Source of the DNA: Clostridia bacterium
Lineage (GTDB): Bacteria > Bacillota > Clostridia > Oscillospirales > Acutalibacteraceae
Direction of reading: 5' to 3'
Assembly: GCA_017521925.1 (NCBI GenBank)
Contig: JAFXBG010000010.1
Coordinates: forward strand, 62,001-126,000
Length of the DNA stretch: 64,000 nt
Position 1 is the stretch's first letter. Each line of letters begins with the position of its first letter. The translations under genes were made by a program, and so were the position numbers. Shown here one piece after another: positions 34,554-43,025 of this stretch. Below the pieces are notes generated by a model, which saw nothing but the letters and a program-made list of their open reading frames with translations, was not told the origin of the DNA and ran no database searches.

Positions 34554-35484
34554 CTCTGTCTCTTCCTTCTTCTAATTTTGCGTAAGCCTTGATGATATCC
34601 TGTACAAGTCTGTGTCTTACAACGTCTTTTTCGGAAAATCTGCAGCTTGCAATGTCATCTATATTTTTGAGTACCTTAATACATTCTTTAAGTCCTGACC
34701 TTGCACCGTTTGGCAGGTCAATCTGGGTGATATCGCCTGTAATAACCATTTTTGAGTTAAAACCAAGGCGGGTTAAGAACATCTTCATCTGTTCTGTGGT
34801 GGTATTCTGGGCTTCATCAAGAATAATAAAGCTGTCGTCTAAGGTTCTGCCTCGCATATACGCAAGGGGAGCAACCTCTATATTGCCTCTTTCTACATAT
34901 TTCTGGTATGTTTCAGCACCAAGCATATCAAAAAGTGCATCATAAAGAGGACGAAGGTAAGGGTCAACCTTACTTTGCAAATCGCCGGGCAAAAAGCCTA
35001 ACTTTTCGCCAGCTTCAACAGCAGGTCGGGTAAGGATAATACGGTTTATCTCCTTAGCTCTGAAAGCTGTAACCGCCATTGCAACCGCAAGGTAGGTTTT
35101 ACCTGTACCTGCAGGGCCTACGCCGATTGTAATGGTGTTGTCTTTAATCAAGTTACAATAATTGCGCTGACCCACGGTTTTTGGTCTGATGGGCTTACCT
35201 TTTGCAGTGATGCATATGCAGTCGCTTGCGATGTTTTCTATTTTTTCACTGCTTCCTTCGTTAACGAGAGAAATGCAGTATCTTATATTTTGTTCAGAAA
35301 GGGTCTCGCCGCGGTTAATAAGTCCAAGAAGGCTTTCTACAACCTTTGCTGCCTTATATACGTTTTCGGTTTCGCCCTTGATTTTAAATTCTCCGTCAAG
35401 GGTAACAACGGAAACTCCGTATTCTTTTTCGATGATTTTAATATTCTCATCAAAACTGCCGAAAAGAGCCGCTGCTTGTTCCAT
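34540..35484 (-). CDS. phoH: PhoH-like ATPase
   Basis: A 314-residue PhoH-family P-loop ATPase (also called YlaK/PhoL type). Walker A is GPAGTGKTYLAVAMAV near residue 122, Walker B FIILDEAQNTT, followed by LTRLGFNSKMVITGD and a SGLKECIKVL segment. An N-terminal KH-like region is present (SFDENIKIIEKEYGVSV). The annotated ATG has no Shine-Dalgarno, whereas a TAGGAG site lies 37 bases upstream and the intervening codons read like PhoH N-terminal sequence without a canonical start, so the true start may be non-ATG (see finding). Probably associated with rRNA processing through ybeY. Confidence 0.92.
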   Translation of the reverse strand: MEQAAALFGSFDENIKIIEKEYGVSVVTLDGEFKIKGETENVYKAAKVVESLLGLINRGETLSEQNIRYCISLVNEGSSEKIENIASDCICITAKGKPIRPKTVGQRNYCNLIKDNTITIGVGPAGTGKTYLAVAMAVTAFRAKEINRIILTRPAVEAGEKLGFLPGDLQSKVDPYLRPLYDALFDMLGAETYQKYVERGNIEVAPLAYMRGRTLDDSFIILDEAQNTTTEQMKMFLTRLGFNSKMVITGDITQIDLPNGARSGLKECIKVLKNIDDIASCRFSEKDVVRHRLVQDIIKAYAKLEEGRDRDGKR

Positions 35485-35709
35485 TCTGCCGATGTTAACT
35501 GTTTGTTCCGTAGGACATATCTCCTATACATAATAATATACAATACAGTATACCACAAAGTTTCTTAAAAAACACCCGAAAAAATCAAGATTGTGCAACT
35601 TATGAGAATTTTTGTAAAGATTAACAATTATCTGTGGTCAAATTCATCATATAAGTAAAAACAACAGCCTAAAACACAAGTAAATAAGAGGATTTTTTGA
35701 AATTTATCC

Positions 35710-35738
35710 TTGACAAAAGAGCTGCATACAGGTATAAT
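35710..35738 (+). promoter_or_regulatory. Consensus sigma-A promoter of ylxM-ffh
   Basis: Perfect TTGACA (35710-35715) and TATAAT (35733-35738) with a 17-base spacer. It lies inside the longest open frame, which shows that ylxM starts downstream, at 35784. Confidence 0.9.
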
Positions 35739-35783
35739 TGCAAAGGTGTAAAGAAAAAAACTTTACAGTGCGAGGTAGACTAT

Positions 35784-36140
35784 ATGGAAAAGAGCATCGA
35801 AATATCACTGCTTTTTGACTTTTACGGTGAGCTTTTAAGCGAAAAAAAGCGTGAAGCGGCGAGCCTTTATTTTAATGAGGACTTATCCCTTTCCGAAATT
35901 GCCCAGCATATGGGCATTACCCGCCAAGGGGTAAGCGACCTTATAAGACGCAGTGAGTCTGAGCTCTACGATTTTGAAGATAAATTAGGACTTTATTCCC
36001 GTTTTGAAGCAATAAATGCTTCGGCTCTGAAAATCAAGGAGCTTTCAGTAAGCATTGCTGAAGAAAGTACAGGGGAGATAAAGGGTAAGGCTCTGGAAAT
36101 TTTATCAGAAGCCAAAAAGATTGAGCAGTTGGAGGCATAG
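35784..36140 (+). CDS. ylxM: YlxM-like putative helix-turn-helix protein
   Basis: A 118-residue protein of the UPF0122/YlxM family, encoded upstream of ffh in most Bacillota. It has ISLLFDFYGELLSEKKREA, then YFNEDLSLSEIAQHMGITRQ and GVSDLIRRSESELYDFEDKL, a sigma region 4-like HTH. The start at 35784 follows GAGG with an 8-base spacer and lies after the promoter. YlxM is thought to interact with the signal-recognition particle pathway. The stop codon is one base before the ffh ATG. Confidence 0.9.
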   Translation: MEKSIEISLLFDFYGELLSEKKREAASLYFNEDLSLSEIAQHMGITRQGVSDLIRRSESELYDFEDKLGLYSRFEAINASALKIKELSVSIAEESTGEIKGKALEILSEAKKIEQLEA

Positions 36141-36141
36141 C

Positions 36142-37500
36142 ATGGCATTTGAAAGCTTGTCCGAGAAAATCGGCGGTGTCTTTAAAAGACTTAAGAATAA
36201 AGGTAAGCTTAATGAGAGCGACGTTAAAGCCGCTATGCGAGAAGTGCGACTTGCACTTTTAGAGGCTGACGTTAACTATAAGGTTGCCAAGGATTTTACA
36301 AACACAATTACTGAACGTGCAATAGGTTCTGACGTTATGGAAAGCTTAACCCCTGCACAGATGGTAATTAAGATTGTTAATGAAGAGCTTAAGGCTCTTA
36401 TGGGCGGTGAAAGTGCAAAGATAAACTTTTCATCAAAGCCTCCCACAGTTATTATGATGTGCGGTTTACAGGGTTCCGGTAAAACTACCCACTCCGGTAA
36501 GCTTGCAAAGCTTCTTAAGAATAAAAACCACAGACCTCTTTTGGTTGCCTGTGACATTTACAGACCTGCAGCTATTGAACAGCTTAAGGTTGTGGGCAGA
36601 AATGCTGACGTTCCTGTTTTTGAAATGGGTACAGAGAGTCCTGTGAAAATTGCTAAAGAGGCTATCAGACACGCTAGGGATTACGGTAACGATATTGTTA
36701 TCCTTGATACAGCAGGCCGACTTCATATTGATGATGAGCTTATGGCTGAACTTGAGGATGTAAAGGCAGAGGTTAACCCCTCTGAAATTCTCCTTGTTAT
36801 TGACTCTATGACAGGTCAGGATGCAGTAAACGTTGCTGAAACCTTTAACTCCCGACTTGAGATTACAGGTGTAATTCTTACAAAGCTTGATGGCGACACC
36901 CGTGGCGGTGCGGCACTTTCTGTTAAGGCTGTTACAGGTAAACCCATTAAGTTTGCAGGTACAGGCGAAAAGCTTGGCGATATTGAGCCTTTCCATCCTG
37001 ACAGAATGGCAAGCCGAATCTTAGGTATGGGCGATATGCTTACTCTTATTGAAGAGGCTGAGCAGAAGCTTGACGCCAAAAAGGCAGAAGAACTTGCCGA
37101 GAAGATGATGACCAATAAAATGGACTTCAATGACCTTCTTGACCAGTTTGAACAGCTCCAGAAAATGGGTCCCATTAAGGGTATTCTTTCAAAGCTTCCC
37201 GGTATTAATGCCTCTAAGCTTGACGAAATGAACATAGACGAACGCCAGATTGACTGGTGCAAAGCTATTGTGCTTTCTATGACAAAAGAAGAAAGAGCAA
37301 AGCCGGGACTTATGAATCCTTCAAGAAAACGCAGAATTGCGGCAGGTTCAGGCAGAAGTGTTGAAGAGGTAAACCGCCTCATAAAACAGCTTGAACAGAT
37401 GCAGAAAATGATGCGTCAGATGAATTCTAAGGGCAAAAAAGGAAAACGCAGAATGCCAAACTTCGGCGGTATGCCGGGCGGCGGTTTTCCCGGTATGTAA
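36142..37500 (+). CDS. ffh: Signal recognition particle protein Ffh
   Basis: A 452-residue SRP54 GTPase. The N domain starts MAFESLSEKIGGVFKRLKNK. The G domain has G1 CGLQGSGKTTHSGKLAKLL, DTAGRLHIDDELM (G3), TKLDGDTRGGAAL (G4 region) and GTGEKLGDIEPFHPDRMASR. The C-terminal methionine-rich M domain (QMQKMMRQMNSKGKKG) binds SRP RNA and signal sequences. It ends with a Gly/Met tail. GGAGG lies 6 bases before the ATG. Co-transcribed with ylxM. Confidence 0.97.
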   Translation: MAFESLSEKIGGVFKRLKNKGKLNESDVKAAMREVRLALLEADVNYKVAKDFTNTITERAIGSDVMESLTPAQMVIKIVNEELKALMGGESAKINFSSKPPTVIMMCGLQGSGKTTHSGKLAKLLKNKNHRPLLVACDIYRPAAIEQLKVVGRNADVPVFEMGTESPVKIAKEAIRHARDYGNDIVILDTAGRLHIDDELMAELEDVKAEVNPSEILLVIDSMTGQDAVNVAETFNSRLEITGVILTKLDGDTRGGAALSVKAVTGKPIKFAGTGEKLGDIEPFHPDRMASRILGMGDMLTLIEEAEQKLDAKKAEELAEKMMTNKMDFNDLLDQFEQLQKMGPIKGILSKLPGINASKLDEMNIDERQIDWCKAIVLSMTKEERAKPGLMNPSRKRRIAAGSGRSVEEVNRLIKQLEQMQKMMRQMNSKGKKGKRRMPNFGGMPGGGFPGM

Positions 37501-37575
37501 TCGGTTTTATATTGCCAGTTAAAGGCTTATAAATATATTTATTTATTTTATATTATTTAATAGGAGGAAAAAACC

Positions 37576-37815
37576 ATGGTAAAAATCAGACTTCGCAGAA
37601 TGGGTGCTAAGAAGAACCCCTTCTACCGTATCGTTGTAGCAGATTCCAGATATCCCAGAGACGGCCGTTTCATCGAGGAAATCGGTACTTACAATCCCCT
37701 CGCAGAGCCCGTAGAGGTAAAGGTTAACGAGGATGCAGCTAAGAAGTGGATTGCTCAGGGTGCTCAGCCCACAGATAAGGTTAAGGCTCTTTTCAAGAAG
37801 AACGGCATTATCTAA
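37576..37815 (+). CDS. rpsP: 30S ribosomal protein S16
   Basis: A 79-residue S16, with [20 protein letters not shown] and [19 protein letters not shown], the family signature. Length is normal. TAGGAGG precedes the ATG. First structural gene of the rpsP-khpA segment after ffh; the next gene starts 14 bases later. Confidence 0.98.
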   Translation: MVKIRLRRMGAKKNPFYRIVVADSRYPRDGRFIEEIGTYNPLAEPVEVKVNEDAAKKWIAQGAQPTDKVKALFKKNGII

Positions 37816-37829
37816 GAGGTTATTGACTG

Positions 37830-38063
37830 ATGAAAGACTTGCTCACTATTCTTGCTAAAGGTCTTGTAGAGGAGCCTTCAGCGGTTAACGTTACTGCTGA
37901 TGAGCCTCTCGAGGACGGTACAGTTGTATATCACATCCATGTTTCAGAAGACGACATGGGCAGAATTATCGGTAAGCAGGGCAGAATTGCTAAGGCAATC
38001 CGCACTGTAGCCCGTAGTGCAGCTATCCGCAAGAACGAAAAAATTCAGGTTGAAATCGACTGA
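37830..38063 (+). CDS. khpA: KH-domain RNA-binding protein KhpA
   Basis: A 77-residue single KH domain protein (YlqC/KhpA). The GxxG loop is within VSEDDMGRIIGKQGRIAKAI. It binds RNA, commonly as a heterodimer with KhpB, and influences cell elongation in streptococci. Located between rpsP and rimM as in other Bacillota, except that here a surface-protein gene is inserted downstream. Confidence 0.95.
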   Translation: MKDLLTILAKGLVEEPSAVNVTADEPLEDGTVVYHIHVSEDDMGRIIGKQGRIAKAIRTVARSAAIRKNEKIQVEID

Positions 38064-38083
38064 TTTATAAGCTGAAAAACGTC

Positions 38084-38130
38084 AAAGCGTCTTAAAAACC
38101 CTTTTCAACAGGGCTTTTAAGGCGCTTTGT
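38084..38130 (+). terminator. Long hairpin after khpA, possible terminator
   Basis: An imperfect 19-bp stem (38084-38102 with 38112-38130, CAAAGCG/CGCTTTG ends). No T-run follows, so termination may be weak or factor dependent; a promoter starts at the very next base. Confidence 0.5.
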
Positions 38131-38159
38131 TGACATATTGGGGCATTTTGGTTATAATT
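38131..38159 (+). promoter_or_regulatory. Consensus sigma-A promoter of the leucine-rich-repeat gene
   Basis: Perfect TTGACA (38131-38136) and TATAAT (38154-38159) with a 17-base spacer. It would also drive rimM and trmD. Confidence 0.88.
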
Positions 38160-38181
38160 TAACTTGAAATGAGGTGCTAAG

Positions 38182-39249
38182 ATGTTAGCTTCCAAAAGGA
38201 TTTTCTGCGTGATTTTGTGTCTGATTGTTTTGCTTTCAGTTCCTGTTTTTGTTTGTGCAGAAGACGACACTTCCTTTACAAAAGGAGACTTCCGCTTTGA
38301 AATTTTAGAGGATAAAACATTGTGCGTTACCGAATACACCGGCGAAAGTACTGTGGTTACAATTCCTTCTGAGATTGACGGCAGGAGTGTATCTACCGTA
38401 GGTGATGAACTTTTCTGGTATAAAGGCGATATTACTGCCGTTACCCTGCCCGAAAATGCAGAGTACATAGGTGCCAGAGTTTTTCAGAACTGTACGTCTC
38501 TTACTGAAATAAAGCTCCCTGATACAGTTCTTGAAATTGGCGATGCCTGCTTTTTGGGATGTTCAAATCTTACAAAGATAAATATACCTGCAAACCTTGT
38601 TTATGCAGGTGCTTTTGCTTTTGACGAAACCCCTTGGGTGACTCAGTTTGACGGATGTACCTCTATAATTTTAGGAGGCAGAGTGTTCTACAAATATCTT
38701 GCAGATAATGACAAGGTTGTTATTCCTGATGGAATAGTTTGTATCAGTGACAACGCTTTTGACGGCAAAGGGTTAAGCTTTGTAAAGATTCCCGATTCTG
38801 TTGCTTTTATAGGCGACTATGCTTTTTATAACTGTAAAAATCTTAAGGAAATAAAACTACCCTCAGGGATTTATCATATTGGTGAAAACAGCCTTGGTAT
38901 GGTGGCAGGTGCAAGTGAGGTACAGCCCCTTAAGGATTTTATGATTTATGCTGACGAAGGTACTCTTGGTGCGGATTACGCCAAGATGTATGACGTAGAA
39001 ATCAAAGGCACAGGCGAATTTACAGAGCCTGAGAGTCTGCCTGAAGCTGAGGTTTGTGTGCCTACTGCTCAGATAAGAGATGCTGATACATCTCAGAATA
39101 CTGTCGGCTTGAGCCAGGGTGCAGTAATTGCTATTGTGCTTTCGATTGCAGGTTGTGTTGTAATTATCGGCGGAATTACCGTGGTATCTCATTTTTACGA
39201 GAAAAAACGTAAAAAAGAAAATAAAAATATAAAGAAAAAGAAGAAATAA
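38182..39249 (+). CDS. BspA-like leucine-rich-repeat surface protein
   Basis: A 355-residue exported protein: signal peptide residues 1-27 (FCVILCLIVLLSVPVFVCAE), then BspA/LRR_5-type repeats such as IPSEIDGRSVSTVGDELFW, VTLPENAEYIGARVFQNCTS, IKLPDTVLEIGDACFLGCSN and VKIPDSVAFIGDYAFYNCKN. A C-terminal transmembrane helix (~313-335, IVLSIAGCVVIIGGITVVSH) and a highly basic cytoplasmic tail of about 17 residues anchor it. Such repeats often mediate adhesion or protein binding. It has its own promoter and a GAGGTG site, and its stop lies 3 bases before rimM. Its insertion between khpA and rimM is unusual. Confidence 0.85.
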   Translation: MLASKRIFCVILCLIVLLSVPVFVCAEDDTSFTKGDFRFEILEDKTLCVTEYTGESTVVTIPSEIDGRSVSTVGDELFWYKGDITAVTLPENAEYIGARVFQNCTSLTEIKLPDTVLEIGDACFLGCSNLTKINIPANLVYAGAFAFDETPWVTQFDGCTSIILGGRVFYKYLADNDKVVIPDGIVCISDNAFDGKGLSFVKIPDSVAFIGDYAFYNCKNLKEIKLPSGIYHIGENSLGMVAGASEVQPLKDFMIYADEGTLGADYAKMYDVEIKGTGEFTEPESLPEAEVCVPTAQIRDADTSQNTVGLSQGAVIAIVLSIAGCVVIIGGITVVSHFYEKKRKKENKNIKKKKK

Positions 39250-39252
39250 TAT

Positions 39253-39765
39253 ATGCTTAAACAATATCTTGAAATAGGAAAAGTAGTGGGTACTCACGGT
39301 GTACGCGGAGAGCTGAGAGCTGAGTGTTGGTGCGACAGCCCTCAGTTTTTTGCTACCTTCAAAAAGCTTTATTTTGACGAGGGCAGAGAGAAAATTGATG
39401 TAGTCAGCCGCCCTCATAAAAACATAGCTCTGGTTAAAATCAAGGGTATAGATACCGTTGAGCAGGCAGACCTTTTAAGAGGCAGAATTCTTTATGTTAA
39501 CCGCAAGGATATAAAGCTTCCCAAAGGTACTAACTTTATACAGGATATCATTGGTCTTGATGTAGTTGATGCCGACACCGATGAGGTTTACGGCAAGGTA
39601 ACTGAGGTCATTAAAACAGGTGCCAACGATGTTTATGAGGTTAAAGACCGCAACGCAAAGGCTTATTACATCCCTGTTATAAAAGATGTGGTTGTAGAAA
39701 CAAACCCTAAAAAGGGCAGAGTTCTGATTAAGCCTATGAAAGGTATATTTGACGATGAGGATTGA
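39253..39765 (+). CDS. rimM: Ribosome maturation factor RimM
   Basis: A 170-residue RimM with an N-terminal beta-barrel (LEIGKVVGTHGVRGELRAEC) and a PRC-barrel C terminus (IIGLDVVDADTDEVYGKVTE, YYIPVIKDVVVETNPKKGRV). It assists 16S 3' domain assembly around S19/S13. The Shine-Dalgarno is weak, so translation is probably coupled to the upstream gene. It overlaps trmD by 11 bases, the normal rimM-trmD arrangement. Confidence 0.96.
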   Translation: MLKQYLEIGKVVGTHGVRGELRAECWCDSPQFFATFKKLYFDEGREKIDVVSRPHKNIALVKIKGIDTVEQADLLRGRILYVNRKDIKLPKGTNFIQDIIGLDVVDADTDEVYGKVTEVIKTGANDVYEVKDRNAKAYYIPVIKDVVVETNPKKGRVLIKPMKGIFDDED

Positions 39766-40444
39766 TATAATTACACTTTTTCCCGAAATGTGCGAGGCTG
39801 TACTTAGTGAGAGTATTATAGGCAGAGCAAGACAAAGCGGTGCTGTAGAAATCAACTGTCACCAACTTAGAGAATTTGCTTTTGACAAGCACAGACGTGT
39901 TGATGACGCTCCTTACGGCGGCGGTAAAGGTATGCTTATGATGGCAGAGCCTATTGCACTTTGTTTTGAGGATATTTGCAAGCAAACAGGCAAAAGACCC
40001 CATTTTGTGTTTATGTCGCCTCAGGGCAAAACTCTTACTCAGGGACGGCTTAAAGAACTTTCTGAAATGGAAAATATCTGCGTTTTATGCGGTCATTATG
40101 AGGGAGTAGACCAAAGGCTTATTGATGAATTTGTAGATGAGCAGATTTCTATAGGCGACTATGTGCTTACAGGCGGAGAACTGCCTGCACTGGTATTTAC
40201 GGACTCTTTGTGCAGAATGCTTAAAGGTGTGCTTTCTGATGAAGAGTGTTTCGAACGTGAGAGTCACTATAACGGTCTTTTAGAGTACCCTCAGTATACC
40301 CGCCCTGCAAATTGGAGGGGAAGGGAAGTGCCTGAGATACTTTTAAGCGGACACCACGCGAATATTGAAAAATGGAAAGATGAGAAAGCTTTGGAGAATA
40401 CCCTTAAAAACCGTCCTGAAATGCTTTTTGAAGATGAAGAATAA
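39755..40444 (+). CDS. trmD: tRNA (guanine-N1)-methyltransferase TrmD
   Basis: A 229-residue SPOUT methyltransferase that makes m1G37 in tRNA. Marks: MRIDIITLFPEMCEAVLSES, VDDAPYGGGKGMLMMAEPI, LCGHYEGVDQRLIDE (trefoil knot region), ISIGDYVLTGGELPALVFTD and YPQYTRPANWRGREVPEILL. The ATG at 39755 is preferred over a TTG two codons earlier. Ribosomal protein L19 (rplS), which usually follows trmD, is not here. Confidence 0.97.
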   Translation: MRIDIITLFPEMCEAVLSESIIGRARQSGAVEINCHQLREFAFDKHRRVDDAPYGGGKGMLMMAEPIALCFEDICKQTGKRPHFVFMSPQGKTLTQGRLKELSEMENICVLCGHYEGVDQRLIDEFVDEQISIGDYVLTGGELPALVFTDSLCRMLKGVLSDEECFERESHYNGLLEYPQYTRPANWRGREVPEILLSGHHANIEKWKDEKALENTLKNRPEMLFEDEE

Positions 40445-40473
40445 GTTTTGAGGCAGTTTCTTTGTATAACTTG

Positions 40474-40502
40474 TTGATTTTGAGAAATTCTGTGTAGTTA
40501 AT
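40474..40502 (+). repeat. Promoter-like 29-mer duplicated upstream of the HPr gene
   Basis: This 29-mer matches the HPr promoter segment 40569-40597 at 22 of 29 positions, including the TTGA start and the TAAT end. Its -10 region is degenerate. Confidence 0.5.
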
Positions 40503-40568
40503 TTGCACAAGAAACAGACCCGCCAAATTAACCTTGTAGTGTATCAAAACAAAATTGATTATATTGTG

Positions 40569-40597
40569 TTGACCTTGAGAAAATTTGTGGATATAAT
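40569..40597 (+). promoter_or_regulatory. Sigma-A promoter of the HPr gene
   Basis: TTGACC (40569-40574), 17-base spacer, perfect TATAAT (40592-40597), 79 bases before the start codon. Confidence 0.78.
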
Positions 40598-40676
40598 AAC
40601 AAAAAATGAATGATTTTAGTATTGTGGTTTCTTAGCGAAGCCACCTACCAAAACAAGATAAGAGAGGGTAACATCA

Positions 40677-40940
40677 ATGTACTGTAAGGATGTTTTAGTT
40701 CAGAACAAAGCAGGTCTTCATGCTCGTCCCGCAACTTTCTTTATTCAGAAAGCAAACGAGTTCAAAGCAACAATCTGGGTTGAAAAAGAAGAGAGAAGAG
40801 TTAACGCAAAGAGCCTTCTCGGTGTATTGTCACTTGGTATTCTTGGTGGCACTACAATCAAGATTTTTGCTGACGGTCCCGACGAGACACAGGCTGTTGA
40901 AGGTCTTGTAGCTCTTGTAGAGTCCGGTTTTGCAGAGTAA
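40677..40940 (+). CDS. ptsH: HPr phosphocarrier protein
   Basis: An 87-residue HPr of the phosphotransferase system. The phosphorylatable His15 lies in NKAGLHARPATF, and Ser46, the site for HPr kinase, is in NAKSLLGVLSLGI, so this is a catalytic HPr and not a Crh-type paralogue. It both relays phosphate from Enzyme I to sugar permeases and mediates catabolite control in Bacillota. It stands alone, with its own promoter and terminator and no ptsI nearby. Confidence 0.93.
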   Translation: MYCKDVLVQNKAGLHARPATFFIQKANEFKATIWVEKEERRVNAKSLLGVLSLGILGGTTIKIFADGPDETQAVEGLVALVESGFAE

Positions 40941-40960
40941 TCCCAATAGCGTAATAAAAG

Positions 40961-40989
40961 AGGGCGGAAGTACATCCGCCCTTATTTTT
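40961..40989 (+). terminator. Terminator of the HPr gene
   Basis: AGGGCGGA stem (40961-40968 with 40975-40982) followed by TATTTTTTG. Confidence 0.9.
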
Positions 40990-41109
40990 TGTTCTTAATG
41001 AATTATTATTGATGAATATTGAATAATGAATAATTTCGGTGGTATGCAAAGTGTGTTTTATATTCGCGACAAATCTGCCACCGCAACTTTTCGCTATTCA
41101 CTCTTAACT

Positions 41110-41140
41110 GTTATTATGTACGCATCGCGGGCATAATAAC
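41110..41140 (+). repeat. Inverted repeat before uvrC
   Basis: A perfect 9-bp inverted repeat GTTATTATG/CATAATAAC (41110-41118 with 41132-41140) just upstream of the uvrC ribosome binding site. The preceding ~100 bases (40990-41100) are AT-rich repeat-like DNA with no ORF. Confidence 0.5.
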
Positions 41141-41156
41141 CAAAGGTGGTGTTACT

Positions 41157-43025
41157 GTGGAGGAAAGACTGAAAGAACTCAGAGCAAAGGCTATGGCTTT
41201 GCCTTTGGAGCCCGGAGTTTACATTATGAAGAATAAAGATAATGAGATAATTTATATCGGAAAAGCCAAAAAGCTTAAAAACCGTGTAAGTCAGTATTTT
41301 GGCTCACAGAACAACCACTCCGACAAAGTCCGCAGAATGGTGTCTCAGGTTAAGACTTTTGATTACATCATTACAGACAGTGAATTTGAGGCGCTTATTC
41401 TTGAGTGCAGCCTTATTAAACAGAATCAGCCTAAGTATAATATCCTTTTAAAGGACGACAAGGGTTTCAGTTTTGTTAAGGTAACAGGGGAAAAGTGGCG
41501 TAAAATTTCCTATGCTTTGCAGAAGGATGATGAATCTGCTGAATATATCGGCCCTTATACAAACGGATTTTATGTTAAACAGGCAGTCGAGCAGGCGAAC
41601 TCTATATTCAAGCTTCCTACCTGCAACCGCCGTTTTCCTGAAGATTTTGGCAAGGCAAGACCCTGCCTGAATTACCATATTAAGCTTTGCTCGGCACCCT
41701 GCACAGGCAAGGTGAGATTTGCTGATTATAACGAAAGCGTTGAGCAGGCTCTGGAGTTTTTAAAGGGTACGGGAAACCAGAGTATAAAAAATCTTACAGA
41801 GCAGATGTATAAAGCTTCAGAGGCAATGGAGTTTGAAAAAGCCGCTGTGCTTCGAGACCGCATAAATGCCATAAAAAAACTTGCAGACAAACAGAAGGTT
41901 ATTGAAACCAAGGTTAAAAATCAGGACGTAATTGCTTTCTTTTCAGACGGCAACAAAGCTTGCTTTGAGATTTTCAGATTTGACGAAGGCAAGCTTAAAT
42001 ACAGAGAAGACTATTTTGTAGACCCGCCCGATGACGGAAACAAAGCAAGGGCCGAGTTTATTATGAGCTTTTATAATACCAAAACCGATATCCCGCGTTT
42101 TGTTACTGTTGACGGAGAAGTAGAGGATCAAGAGCTTATCGAACGTTTTCTTTCAGAGAAAAAGGGCAAGAGGGTATATATCGCAATTCCTCAGCGTGGT
42201 CAGCAAAAATCTCTGGTGGATATGTGCCGCCAGAATGCCGCAGAGAGAGTGGCTAAAACACGGGGAGCAGTTTTAGGCAGAGAATTAAGGGTTCTGGAAG
42301 AGCTTAAGGAGCTTTTAGGTCTTGATATTCTGCCCTCATATATAGAATCCTACGATATTTCAAACACTGCAGGTGATGAAAATGTTGCAGGTATGATTGT
42401 TTACGAAAACGGCAGACCTAAAAAAAGTGCCTACAAAAAGTTTAAAATTAAAGGTTTTTCAGGTCAGGACGATTACGGCTCTATGGCTGAGGTGCTGACC
42501 AGAAGATTTGAGGAATACTTAAAGCTTAAAGACGATGTAAAAGAGGGAGAAGAGCCTGAGGGCTTTGCCAGACTTCCTGACCTTATTCTGCTTGATGGCG
42601 GCGTGGGTCAGGTGCGAGCGGTTAAACCTGTTCTTGAAAAATACGGACTTCCAATTCCGCTTTTCGGTATGGTTAAGGATGACAAGCACCGCACCCGTGC
42701 TATTGTAAATGAGCAGGGTGAAATTGCCATAAACGCAAACCGCAGGCTTTTTACTTTCGTTAGCAGTCTTCAGGATGAGGTTCACCGTTTCTCTGTAGGT
42801 TATCACCGCACAAGACGCAAAAAGAGTCAGCTTGGAGTTTCTTTAACCGAGATAAACGGCGTAGGAAATGAGCGTGCCAAGGCGCTTTTAAAGCATTTCA
42901 GAACAATAGGGAATATCAAAAATGCAGACCTTGAAGAGCTTAAGGCAGCGCCAAAAATGAACGACAGTGTAGCACTTAGTGTATACTATTATTTCAGAAG
43001 AAAAGAAAGCGAGGGAGATAAATGA
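41157..43025 (+). CDS. uvrC: Excinuclease ABC subunit C
   Basis: A 622-residue UvrC, making the dual incisions in nucleotide-excision repair. The N-terminal GIY-YIG nuclease has PGVYIMKNKDNEIIYIGKAK and the CSLIKQNQPKYNILLKDDK segment. A UVR domain (~205-240, MYKASEAMEFEKAAVLRDRI) contacts UvrB. The C-terminal RNase H-like nuclease has SYDISNTAGDENVAGMIVYE and LPDLILLDGGVGQVRAV; a helix-hairpin-helix ends it (LTEINGVGNERAKALLKHF). The start is GTG after AAAGGTGG. It overlaps rsmD by 4 bases. Confidence 0.97.
   Translation: MEERLKELRAKAMALPLEPGVYIMKNKDNEIIYIGKAKKLKNRVSQYFGSQNNHSDKVRRMVSQVKTFDYIITDSEFEALILECSLIKQNQPKYNILLKDDKGFSFVKVTGEKWRKISYALQKDDESAEYIGPYTNGFYVKQAVEQANSIFKLPTCNRRFPEDFGKARPCLNYHIKLCSAPCTGKVRFADYNESVEQALEFLKGTGNQSIKNLTEQMYKASEAMEFEKAAVLRDRINAIKKLADKQKVIETKVKNQDVIAFFSDGNKACFEIFRFDEGKLKYREDYFVDPPDDGNKARAEFIMSFYNTKTDIPRFVTVDGEVEDQELIERFLSEKKGKRVYIAIPQRGQQKSLVDMCRQNAAERVAKTRGAVLGRELRVLEELKELLGLDILPSYIESYDISNTAGDENVAGMIVYENGRPKKSAYKKFKIKGFSGQDDYGSMAEVLTRRFEEYLKLKDDVKEGEEPEGFARLPDLILLDGGVGQVRAVKPVLEKYGLPIPLFGMVKDDKHRTRAIVNEQGEIAINANRRLFTFVSSLQDEVHRFSVGYHRTRRKKSQLGVSLTEINGVGNERAKALLKHFRTIGNIKNADLEELKAAPKMNDSVALSVYYYFRRKESEGDK

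Noticed and set aside
36466..37382. Overlapping minus-strand frames of 176 and 188 codons opposite ffh
   Set aside because: Shadows of ffh, whose domains and start are unambiguous.
36142..37500. SRP RNA gene near ffh
   Set aside because: I looked in the gaps around ylxM, ffh and rpsP and saw no SRP-RNA-like tetraloop helix or long structured non-coding stretch.
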